Assembly (NCBI GenBank): GCA_902783795.1 | Contig: CACZSO010000298.1 | Coordinates: 1 to 18,455 of the forward strand | DNA length: 18,455 nt | Reading direction: 5' to 3' | Source: an uncultured Eubacteriales bacterium | Lineage (GTDB): Bacteria > Bacillota > Clostridia > Lachnospirales > Lachnospiraceae | Shown: positions 1-7,951 of the stretch, one piece after another | How the letters are laid out: the number at the start of each line of letters is the position of its first letter | Position numbering within the stretch: the first letter of the stretch is position 1 | The notes under the pieces: model-generated | The model's input: the letters and a program-made list of their open reading frames with translations, nothing else | Told to the model about the DNA's origin: nothing | The model's database searches: none | Program-made: the position numbers and the translations under genes

Positions 1-542
1 AGCTTTCCCTCATACCGTTCCGCAAATTCATCAGCCAACCGTATCTTTTCCCGGCTGTTGATGTGCCTCAGCCTGTTCCAGAGCACATGCTCCAGATTAC
101 AGGAATTATAATAGACCCTGTAAGGGATGCCGCTGATCCTCCCGGTGGAACGAAGCCTGAAAAGGACGGCGGCCTTCCGCTCATTCCTGTCCTGAAGCGC
201 CTGGGCGTCCCGTACTTCTACATGATCCGTATAATAGCGGATGGAACCTACATCGGCCTCCACGATACTGTCAGAAGCAAAAGCGCCATCCGTATCACAC
301 ACATGGATGATCCTTAAGAAATCCGAATTCCTGTAGCGGTAACGGCTCTTGATGGTGTTGATAAGGTCATAGATCCGGGAAAGGATAGTCTCATGGGTCA
401 ATGTCCCATTGGTGGTGATATCTCCGTGGACCACGATAAATCTGACTTCATCTGTTGAAAAGTAGTCCCTTATGCTGGGGCCTAAGGCGGCCTCGTCACT
501 GGGGCCTTCCACGATAACGGCTACAACTTTCTTCTCACGCAT
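1..542 (-). CDS. TOPRIM-domain protein (OLD/RloB-like), partial, partner of the adjacent ATPase
   Basis: This is an open frame from the ATG at 540-542 that leaves the window at position 1, so only the first 180 residues are visible. The N-terminus reads as a beta strand followed by VEGPSDEAAL, matching the first TOPRIM motif with its catalytic glutamate at residue 12. A second motif, HVCDTDGAF, supplies the DxD acids at residues 83 and 85. A later NSCNLEHVL (residues 146-154) resembles the Asn/Glu motif of RloB-like proteins. The start overlaps the end of the upstream ATPase gene by 8 nt (ATGCGTGA), which predicts coupled translation. TOPRIM proteins of this type are metal-dependent nucleases, and in OLD, RloAB, AbiL and PARIS systems they work with an ABC-like ATPase. 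A nuclease or defence role here is inference from architecture. The exact family cannot be fixed without the C-terminal half. Confidence 0.72.
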   Translation of the reverse strand, partial: MREKKVVAVIVEGPSDEAALGPSIRDYFSTDEVRFIVVHGDITTNGTLTHETILSRIYDLINTIKSRYRYRNSDFLRIIHVCDTDGAFASDSIVEADVGSIRYYTDHVEVRDAQALQDRNERKAAVLFRLRSTGRISGIPYRVYYNSCNLEHVLWNRLRHINSREKIRLADEFAERYEGK

Positions 543-1920
543 TTTCTCTTACCTTGGCCGCTTTCCGGAAAGCCCTGGCTATTTTCAGGCTGTCTGTCTC
601 TTCATAGATCACCTCATCCTGACCGCCCAATGTAATGCCCCTCAGATAATCATCCCTCAGGCTCATATCCTTATCCCGGTGCTTCATCCGGATATAGCGG
701 TTTTCTGGATTCGCGGTAGAGAACATGATGCTCTTATCTTCCAGCATCTCCAGGGCCCGCAGATTATGAGACGTGAAGATCAGCTGTCCCCTGGCGTTAT
801 TTTCAAAGATGTCCAGCAGTTCTCCCAGCATGTACTCGTACACCCCTGCATCCAGCTCATCCACCGCCAGCAGAACAGAAGGATCGTCAAAGGCACGGAC
901 AAAGGCGTTCAAAAGAGAAATGATCCGGACGATACCTTCTGATTCTCTCCTTAAGGGAATGGCCGGCAGGTCTTCTCTCTGAGACAAAAGCTCCAGCCGG
1001 AAGCTTTCGTTTCCGCTGTTGTCCACCTGAGGTCCATAATCCCTGACTCTAAGATATAAGCCAGGAATGATGGAAGGAAGCACCACATCGATGCTCTCGG
1101 CAAAACGCTGGATAGTCTCTTTCTCAGCGGCGGTATAAAGGGCCGGACCGTCCAGATTTACACGGAAGCTGCCGGTCTCTTCTCCCTCTGGCCCCTGGGT
1201 ATTTACGGTCAGCCGGAAGCTGCTCTGATGCCGGCCGGCCTTTTCCATCAGGACCACGATCATATCATTCACTGCGTAATCATGCAGCGCATTGACCCAT
1301 GTCTTTAAGGCTGACAGGCTCTCATCCTGTGCAGGCAGCAGCATCTCCTTAAGATAGGCGGAAAACAGGAAGCTGGTATTTTCCCTGTCAGAAAGCCTCA
1401 GGGCTACCTTCAGCTCTGTCCGGTTCTTCTGATCCTCTTTATAAAGCGCCCGCAGGACTTTTTCCGGGCGGAGCACCAGCTCCTCCTCCTTCCTCTCAAA
1501 GCTTAAAAGCAGGTTTTTCCGGCCTTTCTTATCCGGGCTGATATCTTTTTCAGAGAGGGTCTCGTGGCTCACGATAAAGCCCTTTTCGGCCCTTTCAAGC
1601 ACACTCTCATAAGCCACTTCCGTCACATGGTCTTCCATGAACAGATAAAAAGTGGACAACAGTTTCACAGTATCTGAATCCAGAGAAGCAAATTCAGAAA
1701 AAGACGCCGGCAATGTCTCTCCGGCCATCAGGATCCGCAGGAAATACAAAGCATCGATGACCGCTGTCTTCCCAGAACCATTCTGTCCATAAATGCCCAG
1801 CACACCCGCTTCTTCACTGTCCGGCACTTTTTTCAAAGCGTCCGGCATGAGGATGCAGCCATGCTTTACATTTTTAATATTTTCGATCTCAAAACTTTTC
1901 AGCCTTACCGTTATTTCCAT
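535..1920 (-). CDS. AAA15/OLD-type ABC-like ATPase, partner of the TOPRIM protein
   Basis: The protein has 461 residues. A Walker A motif, GQNGSGKT, lies at residues 45-52 after an N-terminal strand (LKSFEIENIKNV) typical of SMC/RecF/OLD-like ATPases. The lid carries a long inserted region (about 65-320). A signature-like segment, ESEGIVRI, lies near 326, Walker B is VLLAVDELD (349-357, acids D354/E355), and an H-loop His is at 385 (FTSHNL). These are the hallmarks of the AAA_15/AAA_21 ATPases found in RloA, AbiLi, AriA and OLD proteins. The ATG at 1920 is preferred over an in-frame ATG at 1968, because the family's first strand begins right there and the upstream ATG lacks a ribosome binding site. 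The gene overlaps the alr 3' end by 32 nt and its own end overlaps the TOPRIM gene by 8 nt, so the two probably act as one unit. Function beyond ATP hydrolysis is inferred. Confidence 0.85.
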   Translation of the reverse strand: MEITVRLKSFEIENIKNVKHGCILMPDALKKVPDSEEAGVLGIYGQNGSGKTAVIDALYFLRILMAGETLPASFSEFASLDSDTVKLLSTFYLFMEDHVTEVAYESVLERAEKGFIVSHETLSEKDISPDKKGRKNLLLSFERKEEELVLRPEKVLRALYKEDQKNRTELKVALRLSDRENTSFLFSAYLKEMLLPAQDESLSALKTWVNALHDYAVNDMIVVLMEKAGRHQSSFRLTVNTQGPEGEETGSFRVNLDGPALYTAAEKETIQRFAESIDVVLPSIIPGLYLRVRDYGPQVDNSGNESFRLELLSQREDLPAIPLRRESEGIVRIISLLNAFVRAFDDPSVLLAVDELDAGVYEYMLGELLDIFENNARGQLIFTSHNLRALEMLEDKSIMFSTANPENRYIRMKHRDKDMSLRDDYLRGITLGGQDEVIYEETDSLKIARAFRKAAKVRENA

Positions 1921-3001
1921 GGATATACACTCTTTCTGTCCGTTTGGAAATATCACAGGCGATCTCATAGCCGATGGTACGGCAGAGTGCTGCGATGGTG
2001 TCTGCGTTATAATGCTGGTCCATCAGGATCACTTCGTCTTCAAAAGAAGCTTCCGGAATGTCAGTCACATCACACATGAACTGGTCCATGCAGACCCGGC
2101 CTAAGATCCTGGCTTCTTTTCCCCTGATCCATACAGACCCCTGATTCGACATGTCTCTCCGGTAGCCATCCGCATAGCCCACCGGCACGGTAGCCACCCT
2201 CATCTCATGTTCCGCTGTAAATGTACGCCCATAGCTGATACTCTCTCCCGGATGCACTGTCTTCACCATGGAGATCAGGGATTTCCAGGTCATGGCAGGC
2301 TTAAGACCATCCGGAAGCACATTGGCCCTGTCCGGCTTCAGCCCGTACAGCACGATGCCGAACCGCACCAGTTTCCCATAAGCATTATGATACAGGCCGC
2401 CAGCTGAATTCAGGCAATGAAGATACGGCAGGTCCAAGTCAGAGACCCGTTCGCAGACCGCTTCGAACCTGGCCATCTGTTCTTCTGTGAAGTCATCAGA
2501 GGACGGGTCATCGGCGGTGCAGAGGTGGGTAAAGAGGCCTGTCAGCTGCACTTCATCCCTGTAAGACCGGATGACTGCCTCACAATGGGCCGGATCATCA
2601 CCGTCAAGTCCTATCCGGTTCATGCCGGTATCTATGGCAAACTGAGCCTTGATGCCGGTGCCTTTAAAGCCTTGGGCGTGTTCTTCAGAAATGAGGGCCT
2701 GGGTGATATCGTAACTTTTAAGCTTATCAGCTTCACACGCCGGTGTATAGCCCAGGATCAGGACCTGTCCGTCTATGCCGGCCTCCCTTAATTCCATGGC
2801 TTCCCGGATATTAGACACCGCAAAATGGCGGACCCCCTCTTCCTTAAGGGCCAGGGACACGGGGACAGCCCCATGCCCGTAGGCATCTGCCTTGACCACA
2901 GCCATCATTTCCTGTCCCGGTCCCAATGACGCGGAAAGGATCCTGGCATTCTCGCGGATCACCGAAAGATCCACTTCCACATAACAACGTTTATTCGACA
3001 T
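1889..3001 (-). CDS. alr: Alanine racemase
   Basis: This is a 370-residue, full-length fold-type III PLP enzyme that interconverts L- and D-alanine in the cytoplasm, supplying D-Ala for peptidoglycan. The PLP lysine is K37 in VVKADAYGHG and the opposing catalytic tyrosine is Y257 in ISYGRT. The GRVCMDQ segment (301-307) holds the conserved Met that lines the active site. VGYADGY (274-280) is also standard. The gene starts 8 nt after the tldE stop codon, with the purine-rich AAGAGAGA overlapping that stop, so it is read as part of the tldD-tldE operon. Its last 32 nt overlap the start of the ATPase gene. Nothing suggests an inactive copy. Whether it is the main housekeeping racemase or a second paralogue cannot be told from this window. 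Confidence 0.97.
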   Translation of the reverse strand: MSNKRCYVEVDLSVIRENARILSASLGPGQEMMAVVKADAYGHGAVPVSLALKEEGVRHFAVSNIREAMELREAGIDGQVLILGYTPACEADKLKSYDITQALISEEHAQGFKGTGIKAQFAIDTGMNRIGLDGDDPAHCEAVIRSYRDEVQLTGLFTHLCTADDPSSDDFTEEQMARFEAVCERVSDLDLPYLHCLNSAGGLYHNAYGKLVRFGIVLYGLKPDRANVLPDGLKPAMTWKSLISMVKTVHPGESISYGRTFTAEHEMRVATVPVGYADGYRRDMSNQGSVWIRGKEARILGRVCMDQFMCDVTDIPEASFEDEVILMDQHYNADTIAALCRTIGYEIACDISKRTERVYIHGNNGKAEKF

Positions 3002-3009
3002 GATCTCTC

Positions 3010-4278
3010 TTATCCGGCCACAGCCACATCCTTGATCTTCACTGCCAAAGGTCCTTCATAAGAAGCATCCTTATATGTCTCCAAAGAGAAACAAAGATCA
3101 TCCTGCTTCTGCAAAAGTGACCCGTTGATGGAGCCGCCGGTCAGGATTTCCACGCCATTCTCTCCGTAATTATAAGCCAGCCTCATTTCTCCGGCAAAGT
3201 GTCCGGAGAAGGGATCCATCTGGAAATCAGAGAAGGTCACGGGGTAGAGGCAGCCCTTCTTCATCTCATCAAAGGGTACGGTACCGCCCTTCAGGGCGAT
3301 CTTCCGGTACATGCCGGTGGGTTCGATGCCCAGATATTTGCAGAACCGGTCATTACCGTGTACAAAGCTTAAAATGCCGTCTTTTATGAACTCCCGGCGT
3401 TTCATGGGAATTCCCTCGTCGGAATAAGGGCTGGCCGGCAAAAGGTCCATATTCAGCTTCTCGCCGGAGATCTCTTCGCCCTGGACATTCAGGCCCTCAT
3501 GGTAATTTGAATACCCCGGATAGACGTAGGCTGCATTACCGCGGTACAGGTACAATGTCAGGATCTCTGCCAGGTTTTCCCCGGAAAGCACCACATCGTA
3601 ATTACCGCCGGCAGGGGCTTTCACCGCCCGGGCCCTGTCTGCCACCGTGTTTAAGGCTTCTGCCACCTTTGCTTTCAAGGCCTCCGTTTCCACATCGTCA
3701 TAACGGAAGGTGAAATGCTGCTCCACATCCTGCGGCTCCCTGCACTGGGCCACGAATTCGCCGTTAACATTGTAAGAAACATAGGAGACATCCGTTCCTG
3801 TGGAAGAAAGGATCCGCACCTCCTGCTTTTCCACGAAGATCTCTGCAGAATTCAAGAATGCATCATCCCTGGTGTCCGAAGAAAACAGGGCTTCCGCGAT
3901 CTTCAGGGCAGTCTCTGCTGTGCTTAAGGAGGCGATGGCCTTATCTTCCGTGATCTTTTCTGCCTTCTCACCCTGATATAATTCATACCAGGGATTCATG
4001 GCGTTGGCGGCAGAGGCATAAGCATCCGCCAAGGCCTCACGGATCTCCTCGTCCGTCATATCCGGCGTCAGCAGCGCATCGGAATTTCCCAGCTTTTTGC
4101 CTCCTGCTGCTTCTTCCGTGCGGTACACAGTGACGCTGACTTTCTCCACGTCTTTCATCCGGCGCATGTCCAGTTCTTTTTTGACAAAGAACAGCTCTGC
4201 CGAGGATGTCTGTTTATCATTGATCAGGTAGTCCTCTAAAGAAAGGGCTTTTAATCCCGCTAATATCCTGTTGATCAT
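3010..4278 (-). CDS. tldE: TldE/PmbA-type subunit of the TldD-TldE peptidase
   Basis: This 422-residue protein is of the PmbA/TldE fold and lies immediately downstream of tldD (11-nt gap with AGGAGG touching the tldD stop). The C-terminal half has the family's glycine-rich strands and LLPASPYSDEGIPMKRREFI (about 282-301). As expected for TldE it lacks the HExxxH zinc motif carried by its partner. In characterised systems TldD and TldE form a heterodimeric metallopeptidase in which TldD holds the metal. It trims unfolded or leader peptides, for example microcin B17 precursor and the CcdA antitoxin. In this genome the physiological substrate is unknown: no RiPP precursor or antitoxin gene is visible nearby. 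Assignment rests on sequence character and pairing with tldD. Confidence 0.9.
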   Translation of the reverse strand: MINRILAGLKALSLEDYLINDKQTSSAELFFVKKELDMRRMKDVEKVSVTVYRTEEAAGGKKLGNSDALLTPDMTDEEIREALADAYASAANAMNPWYELYQGEKAEKITEDKAIASLSTAETALKIAEALFSSDTRDDAFLNSAEIFVEKQEVRILSSTGTDVSYVSYNVNGEFVAQCREPQDVEQHFTFRYDDVETEALKAKVAEALNTVADRARAVKAPAGGNYDVVLSGENLAEILTLYLYRGNAAYVYPGYSNYHEGLNVQGEEISGEKLNMDLLPASPYSDEGIPMKRREFIKDGILSFVHGNDRFCKYLGIEPTGMYRKIALKGGTVPFDEMKKGCLYPVTFSDFQMDPFSGHFAGEMRLAYNYGENGVEILTGGSINGSLLQKQDDLCFSLETYKDASYEGPLAVKIKDVAVAG

Positions 4279-4289
4279 CTTCTGCCTCC

Positions 4290-6269
4290 TTATCCCAGAC
4301 GCACCCGGGCCTTCATGGCCGGACCGCCGTCAGAAACCTTCACCCATTCCTTATAGCCTTTGCCGCACATGCCGCCGCCTTCTAGCTTGATCTCCCCGCC
4401 CATCATGGAGATGGATTTTAAGAGATCCGGGACGAAGCCGGTAAGCACGATGGGTGAAAAGATCTTGCCGGTAAGTTTGCCGTCTTTGATCTCCCTTGCA
4501 AAGTTCACCATGCACTGGATGCCCCAGTTCTTCGGGTCTTCCATGCCGGATGTGGGCTGGTCCAGAACGAAGCCGTAGTCGATGGAAGCGATCATGTCTT
4601 CCAGCGTATCATTGCCGGCTTCAAAATAAGTGTTGGTCATGCGGGTATAGGCCTTCCGCTCATAAGATTCCCTGCGTCCGTTGCCGGTGGAAGGGATCTT
4701 TAAGACTTCTGCAGAAAGCTCGTCGCACATACCGGTCCTTAAGATACCTTTGTCTATGATCACCGTGTCCTTCGCCATATTGCCGTCATCATCAAAGAAG
4801 TAGGAACCGGATTCTTTCATGACAGCCGCCCCGTCATGCATGGTGACCAGGGGTGATGCCACATATTCGCCAATGTAATTTTTCGCCAGGGCCCTGTCTT
4901 TCACAAACATGTCCATTTCCACGCCATGGCCGAAGGCTTCATGGACGATCATACCTGTAACAGAAGGCATACAGACGCATTCATATTCACCGGGAGTAAT
5001 GGGCTCAGCGCTCAAAAGTTCGATGCCGGTGGCCGCTACGTGGTCTACGTCTGCGGTCATGCCAGACAGAAGCTCTGCCCCTGAGAGTCCTGAATAACCC
5101 TGGTAGGAAGTGACCATTTCCTGCCCTTTCAGCGCCATGACCATGACAGAGCCGGAAGACCACATGATATTTTGCTCCAGATCCTTTTCAGGACTTAAGA
5201 ACAGTTTGTGGATCTCCTGGAAACTGAAAGAAGCGTTACAGTCCAGGATCCGTTCATCAAAGGCTTTCCCCTGTGCCCGGATCTGGTTCAGGACTTCAAA
5301 GATCTTCTCATCTCCCATATCATAGGGCCAGATCTCATATTCGGTAGCACCCTTAAATACCACCGGCTCATCTTTCTGCTCCCCTCTTTCAAGAAAGCCG
5401 ATGCCCTCCGGCATCTCATCTTTCATAGGGATCAGTTCTTTTTTCAGTTTCTCGCAAATAGCCGGAATGGCTGCTTCATCAATGTGGTTGAAGGAGTATT
5501 CTGCATAGCCTTTTTCGTCTCTTACCCGCACCACAAAACCGCGGTTCGTGAAACGGCTGTCAGGCCCGGCAGACACACCGGACGCACCTACACGGTAGCT
5601 TCTGGCCTGGTTATCCATGGCCAGTACCGAAACATACCGGTATTCATTTTTCAGTTCATCCACCAGCTTTTTAAGCAAGTCTTTCCTTTTTACCAGGTAT
5701 TCAGAACTTCTGACTTCCATAGCTTTGTTACCTCTCTTTTTCTGGTCTCTTTCGGGCAGAGCTTCTGCCCAGTTATATAATGCTTCCATGATCTCCAGCC
5801 GTCTTTCGTAAAACCGGTAGGGTGAAGATGCCTGAAGCTCTTTCTCCGCGTAAGGATGAGGGAATGACTCATCCCAGTAGAAATTGTGGAAGATGGACCT
5901 GCCTCTCTCCCGCCAGCCCTCCGGCAGCGAAGGAAGATCCAGGTCTTCTTCAAAGGTCACGTAAGCCTGCATGCTGAGATTCTGCCTTAATTTAAGGCGC
6001 AGCCCCTCTTCTGATTTCTGGATCTGTATGATGCCGGGGTAAACCTCTCTCAGCATCTCCTCGTCCTGGAAATCATCCTCCAGGACCAATGTATCCGTGA
6101 TCTCATCATACAGATGGCCGCTGCAGCAATAGGCCGTACGGTAGCCTTTTTTATTCAGCAAGGCGATGGCAGGGGCAATGGCTTCGTCACACAAAAAATA
6201 CCGTTCCGTCTCTTCTTTTATGGAACAGCTCTTTAAGATATCAAAGGTTTCTTTATGGATCAGTACCAA
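4290..6269 (-). CDS. tldD: TldD zinc peptidase fused to an N-terminal CCSGH-motif domain
   Basis: The open frame encodes 659 residues, about 180 more than a normal TldD. Residues 184-659 are a complete TldD: zinc-binding HEAFGH at 443-448 and the distal ligand Cys at 635 in GGGMCGKGYKEW. It should form the catalytic subunit of the TldD-TldE heterodimer. Residues 1-183 form an additional domain with LLNKKGYRTAYCCSGH (37-52), a Cys-Cys-Ser-Gly-His motif reminiscent of TYW3-like or small Firmicutes proteins of unknown function; I do not recognise its activity. The frame opens with TTG at 6267-6269; no convincing ribosome binding site precedes it, but the conserved domain begins so close that the true start cannot be far away. 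An internal ATG at 5720 with its own ribosome binding site would give a stand-alone 476-residue TldD. First gene of the operon. Confidence 0.9.
   Translation of the reverse strand: MVLIHKETFDILKSCSIKEETERYFLCDEAIAPAIALLNKKGYRTAYCCSGHLYDEITDTLVLEDDFQDEEMLREVYPGIIQIQKSEEGLRLKLRQNLSMQAYVTFEEDLDLPSLPEGWRERGRSIFHNFYWDESFPHPYAEKELQASSPYRFYERRLEIMEALYNWAEALPERDQKKRGNKAMEVRSSEYLVKRKDLLKKLVDELKNEYRYVSVLAMDNQARSYRVGASGVSAGPDSRFTNRGFVVRVRDEKGYAEYSFNHIDEAAIPAICEKLKKELIPMKDEMPEGIGFLERGEQKDEPVVFKGATEYEIWPYDMGDEKIFEVLNQIRAQGKAFDERILDCNASFSFQEIHKLFLSPEKDLEQNIMWSSGSVMVMALKGQEMVTSYQGYSGLSGAELLSGMTADVDHVAATGIELLSAEPITPGEYECVCMPSVTGMIVHEAFGHGVEMDMFVKDRALAKNYIGEYVASPLVTMHDGAAVMKESGSYFFDDDGNMAKDTVIIDKGILRTGMCDELSAEVLKIPSTGNGRRESYERKAYTRMTNTYFEAGNDTLEDMIASIDYGFVLDQPTSGMEDPKNWGIQCMVNFAREIKDGKLTGKIFSPIVLTGFVPDLLKSISMMGGEIKLEGGGMCGKGYKEWVKVSDGGPAMKARVRLG
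5718..5736 (-). promoter_or_regulatory. Internal ribosome binding site and ATG inside tldD
   Basis: On the minus strand GAGAGG (5731-5736) precedes an in-frame ATG (5718-5720) by 10 nt. That Met is residue 184 of the fused protein, exactly where a canonical TldD N-terminus would begin. A shorter TldD could therefore be made alongside the fusion. The SD match is moderate and the spacing is at the long end, so this is a candidate only. Confidence 0.4.
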
Positions 6270-6297
6270 TGTTTTTTCTGCTTTCTTTCATGGATCT

Positions 6298-6310
6298 CCC
6301 GCCTGGCGGG
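6298..6310. promoter_or_regulatory. Perfect CCCGCC-N-GGCGGG palindrome at the tldD transcript start
   Basis: A 13-bp perfect inverted repeat (6-bp arms, 1-bp centre) lies about +2 to +14 relative to the transcript start predicted from the tldD promoter. It could be a repressor operator covering the initiation region or a 5' stem-loop of the mRNA. It is not followed by a T run on either strand, so it is not an ordinary terminator. Confidence 0.45.
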
Positions 6311-6318
6311 ATATGTGT

Positions 6319-6347
6319 ATCATACCGCAAAATGAACAGTATGACAA
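6319..6347 (-). promoter_or_regulatory. Sigma-A promoter of the tldD-tldE-alr-ATPase-TOPRIM operon
   Basis: Read on the minus strand, a -35 TTGTCA (6342-6347) is separated by exactly 17 bp from a -10 TATGAT (6319-6324). The predicted start is near 6312, giving a leader of about 43 nt before the TTG start of the tldD fusion. It is the only strong promoter I see upstream of the five co-directional genes. Confidence 0.72.
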
Positions 6348-6384
6348 GGAATAATTCATCCAAGAACGCTGTAATGACTTTTCA

Positions 6385-6413
6385 TTGTTTTTTCATAAGG
6401 TTTTTGATACAAT
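6385..6413 (+). promoter_or_regulatory. Sigma-A promoter of the Y-family polymerase gene
   Basis: A -35 TTGTTT (6385-6390), a 17-bp spacer and a -10 TACAAT (6408-6413) lie 24 bp upstream of the ATG. AGGAAGGAG at about 6422-6430 is the ribosome binding site. No recognisable Firmicutes LexA box (GAAC-N4-GTTC type) overlaps it, so SOS control is not evident despite the gene's likely role. Confidence 0.6.
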
Positions 6414-6437
6414 AAAGGTAACAGGAAGGAGTATTTT

Positions 6438-7949
6438 ATGTCTGAAAGACGTGCCTGCATCGCCATCGATCTGAAATCCTTTTATGCCTCTGTGGAATGT
6501 GTCAGCCGGGGGCTGGATCCCCTGTGCACGAACCTGGTGGTGGCAGATGAATCCAGGACAGAAAAAACCATCTGTCTGGCCGTTTCTCCTTCTTTAAAAA
6601 GCTTCGGGATCTCCGGAAGAGCCCGGTTGTTTGAAGTGATCAGCCGTCTTAAAGAGGTAAATGCTGAGCGCTTACGAAAAGCGCCAAAACATCAGTTTAC
6701 CGGCAGTTCCAGTGATATCCGCAAGCTTAATAAAGATCCGTCTTTAAAAGTTGATTTTCTTATCGCTGTCCCCCGGATGGCTGAATATATGCGGATCTCT
6801 TCCGAGATCATTTCTGTGTATTTAAATTATATTGCCCCGGAAGACATGCATGTCTATTCCGTGGACGAAGTCTTTCTGGAAGCCACTCCTTATCTGAACA
6901 CCTATGGCCTTACCCATCATGAACTGGCTGTAAAAATGATCCATGAAGTATTTCAGAAGACCGGTATCACGGCCACTGCCGGTATCGGGACGAACCTGTA
7001 TCTGGCAAAGATCGCCATGGATATCGAAGCCAAGCACATTGAGCCGGATGATAAGGGCGTCCGTATCGCAGAGCTTAATGAAATGAGCTACCGGCGGCTT
7101 CTGTGGGAACATAAGCCGCTCAGGGATTTCTGGCGGGTGGGTCCGGCCTATGAACGAAAGCTTCATGAAAACGGACTATACACCATGGGGGATATCGCCC
7201 GCTGCTCTTTAGGCAAGGCCCAGGATTTTCATAATGAAGATCTGTTATACCGGCTCTTCGGCGTGAATGCGGAGCTCCTCATCGACCACGCCTGGGGCTA
7301 TGAACCCTGTACCATCGCTGATATCAAGGCCTATAAACCGGAAAATAACAGTATCAGTTCTGCCCAGGTCCTCAGGGAACGTTACGATGCTAAAAAAGCC
7401 CAGATCATTATCCAGGAAATGGCAGACAGTCTGGTGCTTTCCCTGGTGGATAAGGGGCTTCTGACAGACCAGATCGTGCTGCATATCAACTATGACAAGG
7501 AGAACGCGGAGGCAAACCGTGAGTTTATGGGAGAGATCAAAGAAGACCGCTATGGCAGGAAAGTCCCGAAAGATGCCCATGGGTCTGTAAACCTGGGCCG
7601 CTTCTCCTCTTCGACCCGGCTGATCATCCAGAAAACATTGGAATTATATGACGATATTATGGACACCCGTATGACGGTGCGCCGGCTTTCCATCACAGCC
7701 AATCATATCAAAGAAGGTACGGAAACATTGGAAACAGAACGCCAGCTGGACCTTTTTACAGATCCGGATGACATGCTGGAAAAACAGAAAAACGAGCAGG
7801 AAAAGATCGACAAAGAAAAACGGCTCCAGCAGGCAGAACTGGCCATTAAAAAACGTTTCGGAAAGAATGCCCTGATCCGGGGCCTGAACCTTCAGGAAGG
7901 CGCTACCGGCATAGAGCGGAATAAACAGACAGGAGGTCACAAAAGCTGA
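6438..7949 (+). CDS. Y-family DNA polymerase, UvrX/YqjW/UmuC type
   Basis: This 503-residue protein is of the Gram-positive UvrX/UmuC-like branch of translesion polymerases. The palm carries IAIDLKSFYASVE with the first metal-binding Asp at residue 11, and YSVDEVFLE with catalytic D143/E144. Helix-hairpin-helix features (FWRVGPAYERKL, about 231-242) and a little-finger domain follow. QLDLF at residues 436-440 is a textbook beta-clamp-binding peptide. The C-terminal RNKQTGGHKS resembles the ending typical of this branch. It should carry out error-prone bypass of DNA lesions at the replication fork. The gene has its own promoter, is divergent from tldD, and is followed after 2 nt by a YolD-like gene, the usual partner arrangement, often on plasmids and mobile elements. 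It is full length with all catalytic acids present. Confidence 0.93.
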   Translation: MSERRACIAIDLKSFYASVECVSRGLDPLCTNLVVADESRTEKTICLAVSPSLKSFGISGRARLFEVISRLKEVNAERLRKAPKHQFTGSSSDIRKLNKDPSLKVDFLIAVPRMAEYMRISSEIISVYLNYIAPEDMHVYSVDEVFLEATPYLNTYGLTHHELAVKMIHEVFQKTGITATAGIGTNLYLAKIAMDIEAKHIEPDDKGVRIAELNEMSYRRLLWEHKPLRDFWRVGPAYERKLHENGLYTMGDIARCSLGKAQDFHNEDLLYRLFGVNAELLIDHAWGYEPCTIADIKAYKPENNSISSAQVLRERYDAKKAQIIIQEMADSLVLSLVDKGLLTDQIVLHINYDKENAEANREFMGEIKEDRYGRKVPKDAHGSVNLGRFSSSTRLIIQKTLELYDDIMDTRMTVRRLSITANHIKEGTETLETERQLDLFTDPDDMLEKQKNEQEKIDKEKRLQQAELAIKKRFGKNALIRGLNLQEGATGIERNKQTGGHKS

Positions 7950-7951
7950 AA

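Noticed and set aside
472..942. 156-codon plus-strand frame across the ATPase/TOPRIM junction
   Set aside because: It is antisense to two genes with clear catalytic motifs and has no ribosome binding site.
1921..1968. Upstream in-frame ATG of the ATPase gene at 1968
   Set aside because: It has no ribosome binding site, would deepen the alr overlap to 80 nt, and adds 16 residues before the first conserved strand.
5208..5780. 190-codon plus-strand frame inside tldD
   Set aside because: It is the complement of a well-supported gene and its translation resembles no protein family.
6361..6437. Possible SOS (LexA) box upstream of the Y-family polymerase
   Set aside because: GAACGCTGTAAT has only one half of the Firmicutes motif and no matching second half.
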